Assembly: GCA_016712465.1 (NCBI GenBank)
Contig: JADJQZ010000001.1
Location: 744,001 to 808,000 of the forward strand
Origin: Candidatus Obscuribacter sp.
GTDB lineage: Bacteria; Cyanobacteriota; Vampirovibrionia; Obscuribacterales; Obscuribacteraceae
Reading direction: 5' to 3'
DNA length: 64,000 bases
Numbering within the stretch: the first letter of the stretch is position 1; every line of letters begins with the position of its first letter. The notes beneath the pieces were generated by a model. That model was not told the DNA's origin. It searched no databases and saw nothing but the letters and a program-made list of their open reading frames with translations. Below are positions 47,762-57,220 of this stretch, piece after piece. The position numbers and the translations under genes are program-made.

Positions 47762-48949
47762 ATGAGGCTGGCTCTGGTTCTTACAGCTGTCGTTGTCGGT
47801 CTTGAGAGTACACTCGTACCCTGGTCGAAGCCCGCCTGCGCCGACACCGTCACGGATGCCTGGCGCCTTTACACCAGTAAGAGGTTTGAAGCCTCGGCCG
47901 TCACCTTCGAAAGGGCTCTGGCTTCGGCGCCGCCTTCCCCCAGGCTTTATTATTATGCCGCCCTAGCTAACCGTGAGGCCAAGCGAACGGCAAGGGCCAG
48001 GCAGCTATTCGAGTATGTGGCCAAAAACTTCCCCAGCGCTCCGGAAGCAGCACTTTCGACGGTGGCTCTCGGTGGAACAAGTGCAGCGGCGGCTGTTTCT
48101 GCCCTTCCCGGGGGGAATGCCGCTTCGCCAGCTGCTGTCGCCGGCTCCGGCAGCTCTGTTCTCTCCGGCGAATCCGGTCGCAGAGGCAGCAATTCAGCCG
48201 TTGCCAGAGAGCTTTTTGCCAGACCTCACAAGAAGGGCGACTTCCCATTTAGTGCCGAAGATATTGCTCGTGATGGCGCCCACGGCGTTGACCAGACCAA
48301 TGCTCCCAATTGTTGGTTTGAGTCCACGGTCTCTGCCCTGGCTCAATTACCTCGCGGTCAAAGGCTCTTGGCCAGAATGATCACCTATGGAGACGGCGAG
48401 AGTTTTATTGTCAGGTTTCCCGGCGACGGGGTGGAGTATAAAATTTCCACCACCGACATGCGCAATTCCGGCGTTAGTTGCAAGGCTCTCTGGGCTTCCC
48501 TCATCGACTATGCGCAGAGGCAGAAGTTTCCCGATAATGCCGGCGCGGCCGGTGCTTATTCCGACCAGCATCGCTTGCAGACGGCCCTCAGTTGCATCAC
48601 GGGCAGTCGGGCCGAATTGATCAAGCCGGGGCAGGCCTCCACTCAGGAAGTGTCGTCTTTCATTTATGGCGCCGTCAGCTCTCAAAACCCTGTCACGGCG
48701 GGTACATCCGGTCGTGATACCAGTATTGCCGCACCAATAATCGAAGGGCACGCTTACACCGTTATTGGCTTCGAACCGGCGCGGGGCATGGTGACGGTGC
48801 GCAATCCCCATGGGCGATCGTCACAGCGCTTCAGCCTGCCCGATGATCCCCAGCATCTCAAGTTCGAGCAACTGGACGACGGTGTTTTCAAAATGCATGT
48901 GGACCTTTTCCGCGTCTCTTTCGGCTCACTCTGCCGCGCCAATATATGA
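47762..48949 (+). CDS. Exported calpain-like cysteine protease
   Basis: A 395-residue exported protein. The signal peptide ends near KPACAD, a TPR-like helical pair follows (FEASAVTFERALASAPPSPRLYYYAALA), then an Ala/Ser/Gly linker. The C-terminal ~240 residues fit the calpain (C2) catalytic domain: Cys184 in APNCWFES, His330 in EGHAYTVIGFE and Asn348 in VRNPHG, the classical Cys-His-Asn triad in order. No calcium-binding PEF hand is present, as usual in bacterial homologues. GAGGAGGG lies 8 bases before the ATG, an excellent site. It sits directly after marR and converges on the next gene. Confidence 0.85.
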   Translation: MRLALVLTAVVVGLESTLVPWSKPACADTVTDAWRLYTSKRFEASAVTFERALASAPPSPRLYYYAALANREAKRTARARQLFEYVAKNFPSAPEAALSTVALGGTSAAAAVSALPGGNAASPAAVAGSGSSVLSGESGRRGSNSAVARELFARPHKKGDFPFSAEDIARDGAHGVDQTNAPNCWFESTVSALAQLPRGQRLLARMITYGDGESFIVRFPGDGVEYKISTTDMRNSGVSCKALWASLIDYAQRQKFPDNAGAAGAYSDQHRLQTALSCITGSRAELIKPGQASTQEVSSFIYGAVSSQNPVTAGTSGRDTSIAAPIIEGHAYTVIGFEPARGMVTVRNPHGRSSQRFSLPDDPQHLKFEQLDDGVFKMHVDLFRVSFGSLCRANI

Positions 48950-48974
48950 GGCTGTGAATAGCCGCCGGCTGGTC

Positions 48975-49766
48975 TTATCTGCCCGGTATAAAGTCGAGGG
49001 CTTTGATATTGCCGGATAGTTTTATAGGCTGCCGTCCGCCCATTTCCAGCCAGAGCCTGGTGGTAGTTTCACTGCCTTGACCGGCCAGCGTCTGACCCTG
49101 TGTCAATCTAATTGAACTGACCTCGGTGTTGAGTACATCCAGAGGTTTGATGCCGGGCGGGCGGCTGAAGTGCTGCAGGGCGATGTCCCGTCCTTGTTTG
49201 TTGAGATAGAGATCGACACTGTCGTCGGTCATTTTCACACCCTGTACAACCCAGCGTTGCAGAAAGCCTAACTGAGAAGGATGCAATTCTTTGATGCTCT
49301 GGGCGTAGTTGAGGCCGGGTACGGCTCCCACCGAGTAATTGTGCTTGATGGCTTCCGTGCCCTGGGTTACTTTTGCCATGTCGAAGGCGCCGGCTACTTC
49401 TCCGTCGGCTCTTTTGAACATACTGGTGAGTGGTTTGGCGGCGTTGTCGTCCAATTGTCGTCCGACCTGGGCCAGGGCTCCGGCACTGTCATTGCGGGCA
49501 AAGAAGTTGGCAGGCTTGAACGAACTGAGAGCGAAGTCATCTACAAAGCTGCCGGCTCGCTTGCTAATCGCCATACCGATATCATCGGCGGCACCGGCTA
49601 CGTAAGCCAGAGCTTTTGGGTTCTGTCCTTTACTGGCATAGAGAAGTGCAGCTGTTCCAACAACAGCCATGGCCATGTATGCTTCTTGCTGCAGTTTGAA
49701 TGACTGTCCGTTTTGATTGTCTGTACCGGGCGAGGACTCCAGGTTTTCGAATAAGTTAGAACCCAT
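48975..49766 (-). CDS. Hypothetical protein
   Basis: A 263-residue protein with GAGGAG 8 bases before its ATG. After a polar start comes one Ala-rich hydrophobic helix (AYMAMAVVGTAALLYA, residues ~28-43); the remainder is mixed helix and strand without a recognised motif. The general plan resembles the gene at 20627-21268, which may be a distant relative. It converges on the calpain-like gene 25 bases away. Confidence 0.7.
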   Translation of the reverse strand: MGSNLFENLESSPGTDNQNGQSFKLQQEAYMAMAVVGTAALLYASKGQNPKALAYVAGAADDIGMAISKRAGSFVDDFALSSFKPANFFARNDSAGALAQVGRQLDDNAAKPLTSMFKRADGEVAGAFDMAKVTQGTEAIKHNYSVGAVPGLNYAQSIKELHPSQLGFLQRWVVQGVKMTDDSVDLYLNKQGRDIALQHFSRPPGIKPLDVLNTEVSSIRLTQGQTLAGQGSETTTRLWLEMGGRQPIKLSGNIKALDFIPGR

Positions 49767-49907
49767 TGCTCTTACTCCTCGGGGCAGGTGAGTATTAGCA
49801 AGATATAGCTCGGATTCCCTTGCGATTTGGTGGTAAAAATGACTATAACTCACCGGGCGGTAAATGTTGAATAAATTCTTGAGTTTAAGGGGAGAATTAC
49901 GAAGCCG

Positions 49908-50840
49908 ATGCGCATTTTAGTATTGGGAGCTGGAGCCACCGGCGGATATTTCGGCGGCAGAATGCTGGAAGCCGGGGGTGATGTGACCTTCCTGGTGCGG
50001 CCGCAGCGAGCTGAGCGGCTGAGGCGGGAGGGGCTCGTTGTGGAAAGTCATTACGGCAATTTGCATCTTCGCGATCTTGCTTTAGTAGAGAAGGTGCAAG
50101 AGCCTTTTGATTTAGTCATACTGTCCTGCAAGGCTTACGATTTAGAGGGTGCCATGGAGGCGGTGGCACCGGCTGTGGGAGCGGATTCTATGATCTTGCC
50201 CCTACTGAACGGCATGCAACACTTGTCGGTTTTGCAGAAGCGCTTTGCCGAGGAAAATATTCTCGGAGGCTGTTGCGTCATATCGTCGGAACTGTCTGAA
50301 GATGGGCGAATTGTCCATCTCAACAAGAACCACAGCCTGCGCTATGGTGAATTATCCGGTGTCATGAGTGAGCGCATGCAAGAGTTGGAGGAGGTGATTG
50401 CCCCCTGCAATTTCACTTCCCAGGCCAGTTTTAGCATTGTTCAGGACATGTGGGAGAAGTGGGTCTTGATTGCCAGTCTGGCAGCGCTTACAACCTTGAT
50501 GCGGGCTACGGTCGGCGATATCGCCCGCGCTCCCTTTGGTAAAGAGATAGCGGAGCAGCTGGCCACTGAGTGTCTGTCCATTTTGAAAGCGCATGATTTT
50601 GAGCCGTCGCCGTCTTTTGTGGAAGCCACTTATTCGCGTCTGGTCGATCCTGATTCTACTCTCACGGCCTCTATGCTTCGCGATATGGAGCGCGGCAATA
50701 GAGTGGAAGGAAAGCAAATTCTCGGAGACTTTATCCACATGGCAAAGGCTAAAGAACTGTCTGTACCTGTGTTGCAGACTGCCTACTGCCATGTAAGCGC
50801 TTATGAACTGAGGCGCGGATTTGGTGACGCTGCTTCTTGA
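49908..50840 (+). CDS. panE: 2-dehydropantoate 2-reductase (ketopantoate reductase)
   Basis: A 310-residue NADPH-dependent enzyme reducing ketopantoate to pantoate in pantothenate/CoA synthesis. The Rossmann motif GAGATGGYFGG starts at residue 7, followed by the Arg-bearing VRPQR loop, VILSCKAYDLE, the helix bearing the catalytic Lys (WEKWVLIASLAALTTL) and the C-terminal RGNRVEGKQILGDF substrate loop. Length is normal. Other pan genes are absent from the window. It converges on the TPR gene 15 bases away. Some family members act on other 2-keto acids. Confidence 0.93.
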   Translation: MRILVLGAGATGGYFGGRMLEAGGDVTFLVRPQRAERLRREGLVVESHYGNLHLRDLALVEKVQEPFDLVILSCKAYDLEGAMEAVAPAVGADSMILPLLNGMQHLSVLQKRFAEENILGGCCVISSELSEDGRIVHLNKNHSLRYGELSGVMSERMQELEEVIAPCNFTSQASFSIVQDMWEKWVLIASLAALTTLMRATVGDIARAPFGKEIAEQLATECLSILKAHDFEPSPSFVEATYSRLVDPDSTLTASMLRDMERGNRVEGKQILGDFIHMAKAKELSVPVLQTAYCHVSAYELRRGFGDAAS

Positions 50841-50854
50841 GTCTTCCTTCGTAC

Positions 50855-52528
50855 CTAGGCGTATACCTGGCAATCTTTGAGAAGTTTCTGGGCCTTATTG
50901 TTTAAGTCCAATGCCTTCGCGCTCTGCCCTTGCTCAGTCAGTAAGTCTGCTAAGACCATGATGGTTTCTGCAATCTGAGGATGATTGGTGGGGTGTAGTT
51001 TGGTTCTTAGTCGCAGGCACTCGTTCAGTTTCTCTTCTGCTTCTTTGAGCTTGCCTTCGCGCATCAGTAACTGACCCTGGCTCTGAAGCAAGGTGGCGGT
51101 GGCCAGTTGGAATTGTGGTCCGTTGGCATTGGCCACTAGTTCCAGCCCGGCAGCAATGGCATCTTGAGCTTTCTTTGATTCACCTTGCAGCGAATAGCAG
51201 GAGGCCAGGTGCGCCAGTAGTTCCGCCCGTTTTTCGCTAAACTGCGTCTGCAGCTCATTTCTCAGAGCTAAGGCTTTCTCCAGATCCTTTCTAGCCTCTT
51301 CGTGTGAGTCGAGCCTATTGGCGAGGCGACCTTTGAGAGTGAGAGCATTGGCTAAGGCCAGTGCACCCGGTTTGATGCTGCTTCCATTCCTCAACTTGCC
51401 TGTGCTCATCTGTGCTTGCGCCAGGTCTGCTGCAATACGGGCCCGGTTCATGGCTTCATCATAGCGGCCAAGAAGAAAGGCGGTTTCTCCTATATCATGG
51501 TGGCAAAGGGAGACGATTTCGCGGCAATGAGCCTCTTGAAATTGGAGATTGCTTTTCATTGCAATTTTCTTTAGGTCAAGATTGTCATCTTCTTGCACAA
51601 ACCTGGTGGTTAGATTCAGCCATTCAGTACCCACAGCTATAGCCTTTTCAGCCAGACGATTGGCTTTGGCAAAAGCCAGTTGTTCTCTGGCTATGTCCGA
51701 TTGAAGTGCGGCGGCGAAGGCTGCCTCGACGGAAACCGGGAAGAAGGTGCTGAATACGAAGCCGTTGAAATCGGCCAGGGCGCCTGCAATTTGAAACTGT
51801 CTGGTGCGCACGAAATGAGCAATTAAAGCCGGTAGGGTCGAGAAGAAGATGACGAGACCCAGTCCTCCGCCGAACAAAATTGTAAAGGTCAGCCACTCAG
51901 CATTTATGCCTTTCGGCACAAAATGATCAGCGGCCCAGGGGATTGCCAGGGCGATTGCCACCAGTGCCGCTATTGTAATAGTAGGGACGGCACGACCTAC
52001 ATTGGCAGTAGAACTTGCAGAGGCTTTGCTTGGTGTTGAGATGATTGAGAGGTCGTGACCGGTTTTCCGACCTTCGCCATGGGCGAATTCTTTGAAGCCA
52101 AGGCAAATTATTAGAATTGCGCCAAGGAGCGACGCTAGCACCGGTAGTTGATTGAATCCCGGCTCTAGTGCAGATGCAGCCGGGTTGGCTTTTTCATAGC
52201 GAACCTCTATTTTGGCGTTGAGGGGATATTTAGCCACAGTGGCGGCTGCGTCTTGGAAGGCCGATGAACCGAACTGAACCCGGTCGCCGCTGTAGGTTTT
52301 GCCGTTCACCTGGTATTCATAACGAATTTCGGCTTCATAAGATTCACCCCACTTCTTCTCTACTTTTTTGAGGGAACTGGCAGTGACCGTTCCCTGGGCC
52401 AGCGGCCAGTTGCTGCAGCTCATGCCGTTGATGGCCTCGCCGCCGGCCCAACAGGCAAGCATTAAACACACAGCGGCTCTTAGAAGCAGAAGCGACAGGT
52501 CGAGAAGTCGAGACAGCTTGGTCATCAT
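50855..52528 (-). CDS. DUF3592 membrane protein with C-terminal TPR repeats
   Basis: A 557-residue protein. TM1 near residues 10-30, then an extracytoplasmic DUF3592-type beta domain (ALVTGTVTAS-like; YEYQVNGKTYSGDRVQFG, residues 45-115), TM2 near 130, a linker and two more TM segments (TITIAALVAIALAIPWA; TILFGGGLGLVIFFSTLPAL). About six TPR units occupy residues ~270-545, with AETIMVLADLLTEQG at the end. The TPR part should face the cytosol or periplasm depending on the odd TM. Function unknown; the TPR pattern recurs in several neighbours. The start is ATG 52528; a second ATG follows at once. Confidence 0.85.
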   Translation of the reverse strand: MMTKLSRLLDLSLLLLRAAVCLMLACWAGGEAINGMSCSNWPLAQGTVTASSLKKVEKKWGESYEAEIRYEYQVNGKTYSGDRVQFGSSAFQDAAATVAKYPLNAKIEVRYEKANPAASALEPGFNQLPVLASLLGAILIICLGFKEFAHGEGRKTGHDLSIISTPSKASASSTANVGRAVPTITIAALVAIALAIPWAADHFVPKGINAEWLTFTILFGGGLGLVIFFSTLPALIAHFVRTRQFQIAGALADFNGFVFSTFFPVSVEAAFAAALQSDIAREQLAFAKANRLAEKAIAVGTEWLNLTTRFVQEDDNLDLKKIAMKSNLQFQEAHCREIVSLCHHDIGETAFLLGRYDEAMNRARIAADLAQAQMSTGKLRNGSSIKPGALALANALTLKGRLANRLDSHEEARKDLEKALALRNELQTQFSEKRAELLAHLASCYSLQGESKKAQDAIAAGLELVANANGPQFQLATATLLQSQGQLLMREGKLKEAEEKLNECLRLRTKLHPTNHPQIAETIMVLADLLTEQGQSAKALDLNNKAQKLLKDCQVYA

Positions 52529-52696
52529 GCACCTCGCTCAAAATAAAGGTGAATTTGAAAGAAGGGAAAGATAGGTGGCGGCAGACGAGGTGAAAAGGAA
52601 AGATGGATGCCAAGTGGAGTGTCTATTTATTCTAGTGGCCGCGGCGGTGGCCGGTCCGGTCTATAACACCGACTTAATAATTGCCGACGGCTTTGT

Positions 52697-53097
52697 GCCT
52701 GGTGGTCAAGCTGGAAGCCCACCTGGTAAGACCAGCGCCGGTGGTCGCTCCAGAAGTCCTGCTGCCAGTACTTGGGATCTCTAATCACCAGTTTGTATTG
52801 GACTTGCTGTGTGCCGCAGTCGCGGAGGCGCATTTTCAGCCTGGCCGCTTCTACCACCGCCGGGTACTGAAAGGCTTCCTTGAGGTTTTGCAGGGCTTTT
52901 GAATATTGAGACTGAGGACCTTGCCTTTGCCGTTGTTGTGAGCCTCTATATAGTTTCACCGACCTTGTTGAAAGTGGTTACTAGATTTTTGCTGTCGGTA
53001 AGGCCATGGGAGCGGTCGGTGAGAACCTTCTGTCTATTTCAGGACTTCCCGTGGGTCCGGTAATTCTCCTGGTCCTGAGACAAAAGCCGGTTGTTTG
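52697..53097 (-). pseudogene. Decayed partial copy of the 55.6-57.0 kb exported-protein gene
   Basis: Segments of this stretch match segments of 56248-57104 closely on the same strand: the part encoding SYQVGFQLD and QDFWSD, the part encoding KEAFQYPAVVEAARLKM and VQYKLVI, the Asp/Thr-rich stretch near the N terminus (DRS, VVTTFNKVG-like), and even the upstream leader (GGTAATTC... CCGGTTGTTT). Between matching blocks the copy has lost about 170, 120 and 120 bases, including the signal peptide and start. The remaining frames are short and shifted. It is therefore a deleted relic. See the linked finding. Confidence 0.85.
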
Positions 53098-53147
53098 CAA
53101 CGACTGAACGGGAATAATTGAAAGCAGCGAAGGTGAGGGGTTTAGCG

Positions 53148-53916
53148 ATGGTAGAAGGCAAACCGAGCGACCGGTTAATCAGGTACCAGGCTGATGAGCA
53201 GGCGCTAGATGGTGAAGAAGCGCAGCTAGTAAGAAATGCCACCGGCGATCAAGTCGAGACGGCGAGATCCACAAATCCAAATAGAAGCGACGGTTCGGCG
53301 ACACTGAGAAATAGAGCGGGAATGCCAGACCAGAGGCAGTCCCTGCCTTTTATACGGTTAATTTGATTAGGTATGGGATTGAGCCTTTCGTGATCGCTGC
53401 GATAACAAGAAACGAGATAGCCCATAGGAAATTGCTTATAGATGACTCACAGGATTCCCAGGTGAAGGTGTTTGGTAAAGCTTTGGGTGCAAAATCGGAA
53501 AGGGTGTCAATCGGAAACCAACAAATGCAGTCTGTCAATATTGAACGCCTATTGAACGCCTATTGAAAGCCTTAGACTCAGAGGGAAAGCCGCTTTATCC
53601 TCAATTGCAGGGGCTTAAGAATGATGCTGAGAGGATGGCCCTTGACCCTAAATACGGAGCACTTTTGCTTGGTGCGTATTTGCAAGATGTGGCTACCCGT
53701 CTGGAAAATGGTGAAGACCCGATCCCAACCTACAATGGAGCACACAGGTCCGAGATACTTCAGAAGATTAGAACTCTATGGGCTTCCGGAGATCCTGAGA
53801 ATAGGACGGATGCGCTAATCCGCTCTTATAACCCAGGTGACGGACAAGTCCATGTTGACAATGTTAGGCAGCACTTACGGGAGATCAAAACAAACGTAGG
53901 CAAGTTATTTATTTGA
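53148..53916 (+). pseudogene. Broken lytic-transglycosylase-like gene
   Basis: Three pieces read on: 53148-53366 (ATG with GAGGGG 7 bases upstream), 53315-53566 in a second frame, and 53563-53916. The last two are joined exactly if one copy of an 11-bp tandem duplication (GAACGCCTATT at 53543-53553 and 53554-53564) is removed: ERLL then continues as KALDSEG. The joined protein has an SLT-like pattern: a possible catalytic Glu in ITRNEIAH, then SIGNQQMQSVN, DPKYGALLLGAYLQDV and YNGAHRSEI. The first frame change near 53320 is inferred. The protein is probably inactive as it stands. Family assignment is tentative. Confidence 0.55.
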
Positions 53917-54159
53917 GCGGTTTTGGGCGATACCACTGATGTGACTGGCAATTGCAGCAACAGTAAGCACTATAAGGGAAGAAGCAGTTCCGAAAATAGA
54001 GCCGGTGCATAGCAGATCCAGGAAACCATCAATGAGGATCTTGTACTCGTCAGTATCAGGTTTTGCTAGTCGATCAAGGACAGTCCCAGAACTAATCAAA
54101 CCACCGCCTAGAGCAAACGGTATGAAAAATGAAAGGAGAGCCAGTTTTTTCGTTTTCAT
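53905..54159 (-). CDS. Small membrane protein
   Basis: An 84-residue protein with two hydrophobic segments (LALLSFFIPFALGGGLISSG and IFGTASSLIVLTVAAIASHI) joined by a polar loop; topology in-in or out-out. It overlaps the end of the preceding broken gene by 12 bases on the opposite strand. There is no clear ribosome site, and it lies in the accessory patch. No family recognised. Confidence 0.5.
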   Translation of the reverse strand: MKTKKLALLSFFIPFALGGGLISSGTVLDRLAKPDTDEYKILIDGFLDLLCTGSIFGTASSLIVLTVAAIASHISGIAQNRSNK

Positions 54160-54201
54160 AGTATTAGATAGGTGAATCGCTTAGCATAACTGACGCCCAC
54201 A

Positions 54202-54483
54202 TCATAACCTGAATTGGTCAGGAAATTTCCATAACCTCTGCCGTTTCCATCGGCAAGCTATACCCGTTTTGCTCTCCTTTCGCCAACTTAGTAATTTTCC
54301 GGGCCGGGAGTGAATGGCGGGCTGGCACTTAGACAGAGTCTTCCACGTCCCTTCATCGAATGCCACTGGCGTGATGAAGACATCTCCCAGTGCTCTGAAA
54401 AGCCAGCCCACATACGCGATAAATGCGAAGCAAGGCAGCAATACTAATGACCAGACGAGAACCCGTGCGATCTGTTGGCTCAT
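54202..54483 (-). CDS. Small membrane protein
   Basis: A 93-residue protein with GGAGG 5 bases before its ATG, which supports real coding. The N-terminal third is one hydrophobic helix (VLVWSLVLLPCFAFIAYVGWLF); the rest is basic, with several Trp, Lys and Arg (LSWRKESK, CRWKRQRLWKF). No family recognised. It is on the same strand as the other small membrane gene 42 bases downstream. Confidence 0.6.
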   Translation of the reverse strand: MSQQIARVLVWSLVLLPCFAFIAYVGWLFRALGDVFITPVAFDEGTWKTLSKCQPAIHSRPGKLLSWRKESKTGIACRWKRQRLWKFPDQFRL

Positions 54484-54762
54484 TGTGCCCTCCTCAAATT
54501 TCAGCTCTGAACGACTTGTAAGAGCCTAACGCCTGGCGATAAGCAATTGCAGCGGTGGGCTATCAGTTGGAGAAGTGTTGGGAGAATGCTCTTGGAAGTG
54601 TGGATGGATGCGTTAATAGATGAAGACACAAGGTTGTACTACTTACTGTCCAGTATTTGAACTCTGCGCTCTATTGAGCCAGTTGTCTCTCCTCTCAAGG
54701 TTCCAACACATGCCTGAGTCGTTTGTTCGTTATAGTTTGAGCATGGGAGAGTGGTTCGCTAA

Positions 54763-55464
54763 ATGACTCGTATAAATTCCTTCAGGCTGTTGCTAAATTC
54801 TGCTCTGCTTTCAGCTATAGCATTGCCGTCGGCTTTGCCACCTGCAGCTCTTGGCTCAGACTATATCGAGACGCCTCAGAATCAAAAGCCTGTTTATCTT
54901 GGGGAACTGAGAGCTCCCTTTCATTTCTACGAGTCGGTGGATGATTTAATCAACGTTCGCTGTAATTATGCCGACGCAATGAAGTTGATTGAGTATCACA
55001 AGAAAAATGGTGCAGGTCGTTATGATGCCCTGATCACCAAGTTAGAGAAGCTAGTCATTCCTAAGTCTCCGCCACCGTACGAAGCAGAACTTATTGTTCG
55101 GAGGGTCAACCTGATGATATACCAGGGCAGAATTTTGGAGGCTGAAAGAGAGGCGCGTGCCTGCATTGAGAAGTTTCCATCCTATGCACCTGCCTATTCT
55201 GCCTTGGGAGGATCTCTACTGATACAAAAACGCAGCAGAGAAGCTTTTGCGATTACTCAGAAAGGTTGCGAGGTGGCAAAGCCAACTAATTTGCACCAAC
55301 TTACAGTGCTCGCGGGCTTCTACCTGATTACTGATAATTTCAAGAAGGCAGCAGAAGTCAATTTACAGAAGCTGAAGATTGATCCCGAAGATCCCAGCGC
55401 ACTGGCCTTCTTTGGCAGATATGATCAGGATGGTAAGGAATTGCCTGAGGTTACTCCTCCATGA
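54763..55464 (+). CDS. Exported TPR-like protein
   Basis: A 233-residue protein. A signal peptide (LLLNSALLSAIALPSALPPAALGS) is followed by a helical domain with at least two TPR-like units (GRILEAEREARACIEKFPSYAPAY; FLYLITDNFKKAAEVNLQKLKID-like). No catalytic motif. The gene lies in the patch between the decayed and intact copies of the exported-protein gene; its base composition appears slightly more AT-rich than the flanks. The start lacks a strong ribosome site (GGAGAG 20 bases upstream). The 279-base gap before it shows no gene. Confidence 0.7.
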   Translation: MTRINSFRLLLNSALLSAIALPSALPPAALGSDYIETPQNQKPVYLGELRAPFHFYESVDDLINVRCNYADAMKLIEYHKKNGAGRYDALITKLEKLVIPKSPPPYEAELIVRRVNLMIYQGRILEAEREARACIEKFPSYAPAYSALGGSLLIQKRSREAFAITQKGCEVAKPTNLHQLTVLAGFYLITDNFKKAAEVNLQKLKIDPEDPSALAFFGRYDQDGKELPEVTPP

Positions 55465-55573
55465 CAATGATGCATGGCTAGTTCCAGAAAGATTGGAACC
55501 TCAAAGCGAAGACTGCAATCACCGGCTATTTTCAACGTTCCTAGTTGTGTCTTCCAGCTTGTGTCGAATACGC

Positions 55574-56989
55574 TCACCAGTCATCCTTCTCGATGCCGAA
55601 TTTCTTATTGTCCTGGCGCGCCCATTGAGGCAGGCTCGGGCTGAGGGGGTTCATGGCGCGGCGCTCTTTTGTGCCGTCCGGTAAGACCAGCATGTAAGAG
55701 GGATTGCGGGGGTGAAAAGAGATCTTTTCCTGGTCGAACCAGTGCTTGCCGCCTGCCTGGGGCATTGCCAGCACCACCAGAGACTTCTTCTCCAGTGGGC
55801 TCAGGTAGATGATACCGCATGTGAAGCGGCCTCTCCTCAGGGTTACCTCTATTTCCGGTTTGCCTGAAAGCCTGGCGTCAAGCCAGGCAGGCTGTATGAA
55901 TTCATCGATGTTCTTGCCTGGTTCCAGTACGCAAGATTGACCTGTGACGGTACAGACGATCTGGTTTTCACTATTGCTCTTTCGCCACTCTTCCAGCCAG
56001 GGGTGCTCTTTTACTGCCGCCTGACAGAGCTTGAATTTGTCGTGCAATTGCTTCCAGGAGAAGACCGGTTTGCCGATCTTCAGTTGATTTTGCCAGAGCA
56101 GACTGTCAACCGCTCCTTTGTCCACGGGTGCCAGCTCGGCTATAAGTAACTCCGGTTTGCTCAAATCGGCTGCGAAGGAGCATTTTTGCACGGTATAGTT
56201 TTTGCCTACTGAAGGAGCGCCAGGTAGGGCCTCCAGCAGTTCGATGCCCAGGGCCTGGTCAAGTTGGAAGCCCACCTGGTAAGACCAGAGCAGGCGGTCG
56301 CTCCAGAAATCTTGCCGCCAGTACTTTTCTCCGTCCAGAAGACTCTGATTGGGTCCCTTAGTGTATGGGTCCAGAGCCTTAAGCTTGAGTGGAAGAGTGG
56401 TGGAGTAAGTCGAAGATTTTGTATCTCCCATTCGAATTGTCCAGGGCAGCATCCAGGGGCATTCATGAGTGCTCGATACCTCGATAGTCTCGGCGTGCAA
56501 ACTGGGATCTTTAATCACCAGTTTGTATTGGACGTGCTGTGTGCCGCAGTCGCGGAAGCTCATTTTCAGCCTGGCCGCTTCTACCACAGCCGGGTACTGA
56601 AAGGCTTCCTTGAGTTTTTGCAGGGCTTTTGAATAATCGCTGTTCGATTGGTGGCAAGCCGCCTTGTGCATTTCCATGGTATGCAAGTTTACCGACTGCG
56701 CTGTAATTCCCAGGCTCTCTGGATTGAAAGTTGATTGGCTTCTGGCTTTCTCAATGGCAGTCACAAGGTCCAACAGTTGTTTGCGACGGAGGACTTTGCC
56801 TCTGCCGTTCTTGTTAGCCTCTATGTAGTTGTCACCGACTTTGTTGAAAGAGGTTACTACGCTTTTGCTGTCGGTACAGCCCTGGGAGCGGTCGGTGAGA
56901 ACCAGTTCGTCCCTGGCCTGGGCTTTCGCCGCGTTGAGCAGAAGCATGGATGTTGTGAGCAAGCCGGTAAGTAAGGTTCGTGTATTCAA
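55574..56989 (-). CDS. Exported hypothetical protein, intact paralogue of the 52.7-kb relic
   Basis: A 471-residue protein. The signal peptide (LLTGLLTTSMLLLNAAKAQA) is followed by a mixed alpha/beta body with eight or more Cys, some in pairs likely to form disulfides (CTDSKSVV, HKAACHQ, RDCGTQHVQ, QKCSFAAD, QIVCTVTGQSC). Trp-rich strands occur mid-protein (WSDRLLWSYQVGFQ). I do not recognise a family. A decayed copy lies 3.5 kb upstream in the same orientation. The leader (57030-57104) is duplicated there too, which suggests promoter material was carried along. Confidence 0.8.
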   Translation of the reverse strand: MNTRTLLTGLLTTSMLLLNAAKAQARDELVLTDRSQGCTDSKSVVTSFNKVGDNYIEANKNGRGKVLRRKQLLDLVTAIEKARSQSTFNPESLGITAQSVNLHTMEMHKAACHQSNSDYSKALQKLKEAFQYPAVVEAARLKMSFRDCGTQHVQYKLVIKDPSLHAETIEVSSTHECPWMLPWTIRMGDTKSSTYSTTLPLKLKALDPYTKGPNQSLLDGEKYWRQDFWSDRLLWSYQVGFQLDQALGIELLEALPGAPSVGKNYTVQKCSFAADLSKPELLIAELAPVDKGAVDSLLWQNQLKIGKPVFSWKQLHDKFKLCQAAVKEHPWLEEWRKSNSENQIVCTVTGQSCVLEPGKNIDEFIQPAWLDARLSGKPEIEVTLRRGRFTCGIIYLSPLEKKSLVVLAMPQAGGKHWFDQEKISFHPRNPSYMLVLPDGTKERRAMNPLSPSLPQWARQDNKKFGIEKDDW

Positions 56990-57220
56990 GATGGCACCTC
57001 AAGGGTTTGCTTCCAGCGGCTGCGGTATGCCTATTTTAGGACTTTCCCCGGTGCCGGTAATTCATCAAGTCCTGATAACCCTTCAGTGTAAACCCGGTTG
57101 TTTTAGGACCGGCGCTCACATAGATTTGTGTGAAAGTTGTCGATTTACCAGTGCCGTTTTCTGCCGGAAGGCTCATTTAGTGAGGCTACCGCATAGTTTC
57201 CTTTGGGGAAGGAGGTTTAC

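Noticed and set aside
20627..49766. Claim that the genes at 20.6 kb and 49 kb are one family
   Set aside because: They share only a polar start and one Ala/Gly-rich helix; that is not enough for homology without an alignment score.
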